From Verrucomicrobiota bacterium (GTDB lineage Bacteria > Verrucomicrobiota > Verrucomicrobiia > Limisphaerales > AV2): DNA of 9,439 nucleotides. A program made the position numbers and the translations under genes. Shown here one piece after another: positions 5,979-9,439 of the stretch. Position 1 is the first letter of the stretch; every line of letters begins with the position of its first letter. The stretch covers positions 1-9,439 of the forward strand of contig QHPW01000499.1 of assembly GCA_003219675.1 (NCBI GenBank), read 5' to 3'. Below the pieces are notes generated by a model. It was not told the origin of the DNA and searched no databases. It was given only the letters and a program-made list of their open reading frames with translations.

Positions 5979-7121
5979 TCACTCCTTCTGTTCGCCCAGC
6001 CATTGCTCAAAACTGCGTTTCGGGATCGAGACCGTGGCGGCGCTCAACAGTTCCGGGGTCCTGGCCGTGGTCACAAAAATCAGAAAGCTGCCGGGGGTCT
6101 CAATCACCGCGCTCACGTCGCCGGGCTCCTGGAGCTGAGCGCGCAGGATGTTTCGCAGTTCGAGCGACAGGTCTTCCAGGTAGGATTTGACCGGCGGCTC
6201 GGTGGGTCGTTCGACCGGAGAAAGCGGCTGCGCGAACTGTGCCGTGGCGTCGAGCGAGTATCTTCCGCTGCGCGCCTTGAGCGGCATCGGCGACGCGACC
6301 GGAGCGGGGGCGGGTGTTGCCTCCGGTCGCGCGCCGAGTTGCCAGGTGACTTCCCGCACGGTTCCCACTTTGGTTTCCTCGAGCGTCTGCAGAAAGGTGG
6401 TTGGCGAATTACCCGGTTGTCGGGCCGCCAGAAGGTTTCGGCGAACCGTTTCCGCCTGCTCGCGCGGGAGGACGTGGAGGCGGTCGTCGTTCCCGAAGCG
6501 CTGACGCAGCTCGCGGTCCACGACAATCGGTTTCGCGACCGCGCGGGCGAAACGGGCCGGATCGTTGCCCAGCGCGGCTTTGATTTCCGCCAGGGTCTCC
6601 GGCGCGCGGGTTTCCGAGTTGATACGATGAACTTCGGCTTCGACCTGCGGATTCAGGATCTCCACGTGATAAACCCCGGCGAGAATCGCTTCTTTGTGAA
6701 GATCGGCCTTCACCAGTCTTTCAATTTCGGCAGCAGGCAACGCCTGATCAAAGGGCAGTTTCGTGCCGAGGCGGTGGTTGTAATAGACGCGCTCGACCGC
6801 GGTTCGGTCGGCGGCCAGCGCGGCAAAAGAGTTGGACGCCGAGCCCGACGCCTGCAACCCAAGCGGCAACAGCGCAAAGAACAGGCATAGTAAATTCGGT
6901 CGAACCACCCGGCGTCGCCGCGCGATTCGATGTGGAATCCGAACTGGTGGCAGCGTCAGACTCACGCTGGACGACACGACGTTAATCTGGACGGGTTCGA
7001 TTGTGTCGGCGCGCCAATCGGAGACTGGCAGCACCGCCCTTCGGATCGGGCGTCGCGGGCGCGTGCCATCCGTGTCGGCCCGAAGCCTGCAGCGAATCAC
7101 TCTGTTGAACTCGCTCTTCAT
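5979..7121 (-). CDS. SurA/PpiC-like periplasmic folding factor (divergent parvulin-type)
   Basis: A 380-aa reading from the ATG at 7121. Residues 74-91 (RPNLLCLFFALLPLGLQA) form a signal peptide after an unusually long, Arg-rich N-region. A GTG at 6908 (residue 72) would give a standard signal peptide and a 309-aa protein. The ATG overlaps the Kelch gene stop (ATGA), which supports coupling. The mature part has a helical SurA_N-like region (RVYYNHRLGTKLPFDQALP, EAVHRIN-type helices, ALGNDPARFARAVAKPIVVD, about 110-235). After a Pro/Ala-rich stretch comes a C-terminal segment, PGDVSAVIETPGSFLIFV, that resembles the closing strands of a parvulin rotamase domain. Canonical rotamase residues are not convincing, so it may be a chaperone without isomerase activity. 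Placed between two secreted-protein genes, it probably helps their export or folding. The family call is moderate, because the similarity is weak by eye. Confidence 0.6.
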   Translation of the reverse strand: MKSEFNRVIRCRLRADTDGTRPRRPIRRAVLPVSDWRADTIEPVQINVVSSSVSLTLPPVRIPHRIARRRRVVRPNLLCLFFALLPLGLQASGSASNSFAALAADRTAVERVYYNHRLGTKLPFDQALPAAEIERLVKADLHKEAILAGVYHVEILNPQVEAEVHRINSETRAPETLAEIKAALGNDPARFARAVAKPIVVDRELRQRFGNDDRLHVLPREQAETVRRNLLAARQPGNSPTTFLQTLEETKVGTVREVTWQLGARPEATPAPAPVASPMPLKARSGRYSLDATAQFAQPLSPVERPTEPPVKSYLEDLSLELRNILRAQLQEPGDVSAVIETPGSFLIFVTTARTPELLSAATVSIPKRSFEQWLGEQKE

Positions 7122-9439
7122 GGCTTTTGATAGAGATACATGGGCCGGGTGAGGGAGTATGCGTAAACGTCACCCGGATAAACCGGAGCAAAATTCACCG
7201 ACTGGCTGCCACCGAACAGCAACATGCTGTTGCCGGTCCAAACTGCGGTCGCGCCGGTGCGAGCGGCGGGTGCTCCGGGCAATGTGCGCCGTGTCCAGCT
7301 ATCCAAAGTCGGATCATAACGCCCGACAAACTGTCCGTCCCAAACGATCATTTCATTTCCCGTCCAGACACCCGTGGGGATGTCGCGCGCATTGTCCCAG
7401 TAGATTGGGGACCAACTATCTTTATCGGGACGATACCGACCTCCGAATCCGAATCCGTAGGGAGGGTCGTGATATGGGCGGCCAAACCAGATGATCATTT
7501 CATGGCCAGTCCAGACTGCGAGTGGCAACAGACCGATGGCGGTGGGAGCGCCCGTGGTAGAAATATCTTTCCAGTTGTTCATTGCCGGGGTGTATCGCGC
7601 TCCGGAATTGAACGACGCAGACCTGTTATCGGTGTTCCGTCCCACGCCACCCCAGATGATCATCTCTTTTCCAGTCCAGACCACAGCGTGATTGGTGCGC
7701 GCCGCGGGAGCGCCAATACTGGAAATGGTTGTCCAGGTGTCGAGAGAAGCGTTATAGCGCGCGCCGTTGTTGAGGAACACCGTGGGAATCAAGTTCACAT
7801 TCGTCGAGATACCCCCCCAGATAATCATTTCTTCGCCGGTCCACACCGCGGTGTGAGCTGTGCGGCCTTGGAGCGGACCCAAAGGTTCGATCTCCCGCCA
7901 CGTATCCGTCACCGGGTTGTAACGTCCGCCTGTGCCCAGGACGGTCGGGTTTAGCTGCCGGGAAATATTCGTAACCTGTGTGTAGCCGAAACCTCCACAG
8001 ACAATCATTTCCGTTCCGGTCCAAACGGCAGTGTGATTTTGTCGCGGCGTCGGAGCGTTATTGGTCGAAACCGCTGTCCAAGAGGAAGTCACCGGATTGA
8101 AGCGAGCGCCCGTGCCAAGCGACCGCAGCACAGAAGTGTTGTCATTGTAGTGAATGTTGGTGCCGCCCCAAATGATCATCTCGCTGCCGGTCCAGACGGC
8201 GGTGTGGCCGATGCGGCCTGCGGGACTGACTGCGGTCGATTTCCAACTGTCTGTCGCTGGATCATAAAGTCCTCCAGTGTCGATTCCTCTAGCGGAGTCC
8301 TGGCCCGGTAGCGTCGTGCCTCCCCAGCAGATTGCCTCGTTTCGGCTCCAAACCATCGAATGCCCTGTGCGAGGAGATGGCGCCCCATTTGTGGAGAGGG
8401 TGAGCCAGCGATCCAGCCCCGGATCATATCGGCCTCCCGTTGCGAGAGTGGAGCCACCGACTCGACCACCCCAAATAATCATTTCGGCTCCGGTCCAGAT
8501 CGCTGTGTGCGCGCTTCTGGCGGTGGGGGCCCTCACCACACTAATCGGGAGCCAACGGTCAGTTTCAGGATTGTATCGCGACCCCGTATTGAAATAATTG
8601 ATGGCTTGCCCTCCCCAAATGATCATTTCGTTTCCGGTATTGATAACCGTGTGCGAGTAGCGCGGAGCTGGCGCCCCATTTGTGGTCGTCGTGCTCCATG
8701 AATCCGACGCTGGATCGTATATCCCACCGGTCTGTGTCGGGCCAGCATCGTCGATACCTCCCCAAATGACCATGCGGCTGCCGGTCCAGACGACGGTGTA
8801 CGCTGATCGGCTGGTCGGCGCGTTGAGTGGGGATATGTTTCGCCAAGAATCAGCCGCAGGATTGTAACGTCGTCCGAGATTAGGCCCGCCCCAAACAATC
8901 ATTTCAGTTCCGGTCCACACGGCGCGGTAATCAGCAGAAACAGTTGGCGCATTCGCCCAGCTCGTTGTGCTCCACTGATCTGTGTTTGGATTATATCTGC
9001 CACCGGCTTGGCTGAACGGAATCCCGCCCCAAACAATCATTTCCGAGCCGGTCCAAACTGCCGTGTGGCCCATTCGAGCAGTAGGTGCATTCTTCGTAGC
9101 GATTGGGTTCCAAGTGTCGGTGACTGGGTTGTAGATCGCCCCAGTATTCAAGTTGCCGCTCATGCCAAACTGGAGACCGCCCCAAACAATCATTTCGCTG
9201 CCCGTCCAAACGGCAGAATGACCCCATCGTGGCGTGGGCACACTCGGCCCGACCTGCCGCCAGTAATCCACATCCGTCGTGACCTGGCCGATGCGCACAT
9301 AGCCCGAGTTCAAGAGGTTTGTTGCATTGGACTGATCCGACAGAACCAATCCGCCGCTGTCGTGCAGGCTGTCCGCCGCGGCGTTTGTGGCCAATTGCGC
9401 CGAACCGATGGAATGTGGAGCAATGCTGGTTGCGGTGAC
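7118..9439 (-). CDS. Surface protein with a tail-fibre-like segment and 14 Kelch-like repeats, 5'-truncated by the window edge
   Basis: The frame is open to the window edge, giving 773 residues with the real start and signal peptide outside; the internal TTG at 9394 is not a credible start. The first ~45 residues include VTATSIAPHSIGSAQLATNA, a pattern seen in tail-fibre and collagen-like bacterial surface proteins. From about residue 64 to the end are 14 tandem repeats of 39-60 aa. Their consensus is APTxRxGHTAVWTGxEMIxWGG, then GxRYNPxTDxW, the Kelch beta-propeller blade signature. Blades 3, 7, 12 and 13 are degenerate (for example WFG and WDG in place of WGG). The C-terminus ends DVYAYSLTRPMYLYQKP with no sorting signal. 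The N-terminal WRQV strand could close the propeller with the last blade. Probable role: extracellular binding or adhesion. It is the first visible gene of a three-gene minus-strand unit. The substrate is unknown. Confidence 0.85.
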   Translation of the reverse strand, partial: VTATSIAPHSIGSAQLATNAAADSLHDSGGLVLSDQSNATNLLNSGYVRIGQVTTDVDYWRQVGPSVPTPRWGHSAVWTGSEMIVWGGLQFGMSGNLNTGAIYNPVTDTWNPIATKNAPTARMGHTAVWTGSEMIVWGGIPFSQAGGRYNPNTDQWSTTSWANAPTVSADYRAVWTGTEMIVWGGPNLGRRYNPAADSWRNISPLNAPTSRSAYTVVWTGSRMVIWGGIDDAGPTQTGGIYDPASDSWSTTTTNGAPAPRYSHTVINTGNEMIIWGGQAINYFNTGSRYNPETDRWLPISVVRAPTARSAHTAIWTGAEMIIWGGRVGGSTLATGGRYDPGLDRWLTLSTNGAPSPRTGHSMVWSRNEAICWGGTTLPGQDSARGIDTGGLYDPATDSWKSTAVSPAGRIGHTAVWTGSEMIIWGGTNIHYNDNTSVLRSLGTGARFNPVTSSWTAVSTNNAPTPRQNHTAVWTGTEMIVCGGFGYTQVTNISRQLNPTVLGTGGRYNPVTDTWREIEPLGPLQGRTAHTAVWTGEEMIIWGGISTNVNLIPTVFLNNGARYNASLDTWTTISSIGAPAARTNHAVVWTGKEMIIWGGVGRNTDNRSASFNSGARYTPAMNNWKDISTTGAPTAIGLLPLAVWTGHEMIIWFGRPYHDPPYGFGFGGRYRPDKDSWSPIYWDNARDIPTGVWTGNEMIVWDGQFVGRYDPTLDSWTRRTLPGAPAARTGATAVWTGNSMLLFGGSQSVNFAPVYPGDVYAYSLTRPMYLYQKP
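7200..9225. repeat. DNA-level tandem repeats encoding the Kelch blades
   Basis: The plus strand repeats a core close to CCCCAAATGATCATTTC, followed by CCGGTCCAGAC, 14 times. Copies lie near 7218, 7343, 7486, 7652, 7807, 7992, 8164, 8322, 8468, 8613, 8759, 8889, 9027 and 9179. Spacing varies from about 125 to 185 bp. The variable segments between cores code for the blade loops. The nucleotide conservation could support recombination that changes blade number. Confidence 0.8.

Noticed and set aside
6003..6890. Plus-strand open frame of 295 codons opposite the SurA-like gene
   Set aside because: The translation is Arg/Gly-rich without motifs, and the opposite strand has a signal peptide, family-like features and operon spacing.
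7200..9225. Regularly spaced repeats that could look like a CRISPR array
   Set aside because: Spacing is about 125-185 bp, the copies are imperfect, and the whole stretch is one open reading frame encoding Kelch blades.

Overview
The window looks like a chromosomal segment of a high-GC Gram-negative bacterium, most likely Verrucomicrobiota (Limisphaerales/Pedosphaera-like). This is inferred from three things: the secreted-protein families, the abundant short palindromic repeats with GGTAGGG and GGTGGGGCGAGACTCC ends, and the gene order. No rRNA, tRNA, CRISPR array, IS element or phage module was seen. Taxonomy is an inference and was not tested by a search.

Left, plus strand (1-883): the C-terminal three quarters of a histidinol-phosphate aminotransferase (hisC), cut by the window edge. 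It carries a 51-52 bp palindromic element in frame. The 293-bp gap that follows (884-1176) is built almost entirely of repeats: a second element of the same design (GTAG ... CTAC ends, two hairpins), an imperfect 19-bp direct repeat, and a long hairpin with perfect 26-bp arms.

Middle, plus strand (1177-4948): four tightly packed genes, probably one operon. They are an ExeA/GspA-type AAA ATPase, a GspB-like single-pass membrane protein (4-bp overlap), a CPBP/CAAX-type intramembrane protease resembling the exosortase-associated subfamily, and a fused RNA-modification enzyme (RluA-type pseudouridine synthase plus RlmI-type methyltransferase, 4-bp overlap). The first three suggest envelope or secretion-related work. 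The fourth is an RNA modifier that shares the transcript. The methyltransferase half carries an in-frame heptamer tandem repeat. A 14-bp-arm hairpin at 4993-5051 separates this operon from the convergent minus-strand genes.

Right, minus strand (9439 down to 5061): three secreted-protein genes packed head to tail. They are a large surface protein with a tail-fibre-like N-terminal segment and 14 Kelch-like repeats (cut by the window edge), a SurA/PpiC-like periplasmic protein (4-bp overlap), and a small secreted protein with a DxDGDG calcium-binding-type motif (6-bp gap). The arrangement suggests a surface structure encoded with its own folding factor and an accessory protein. It is the best candidate here for an undescribed system.

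The main points for follow-up are the repeats inserted in frame in two housekeeping-type genes, the RluA-RlmI fusion, and the Kelch/SurA-like/calcium-motif cassette.
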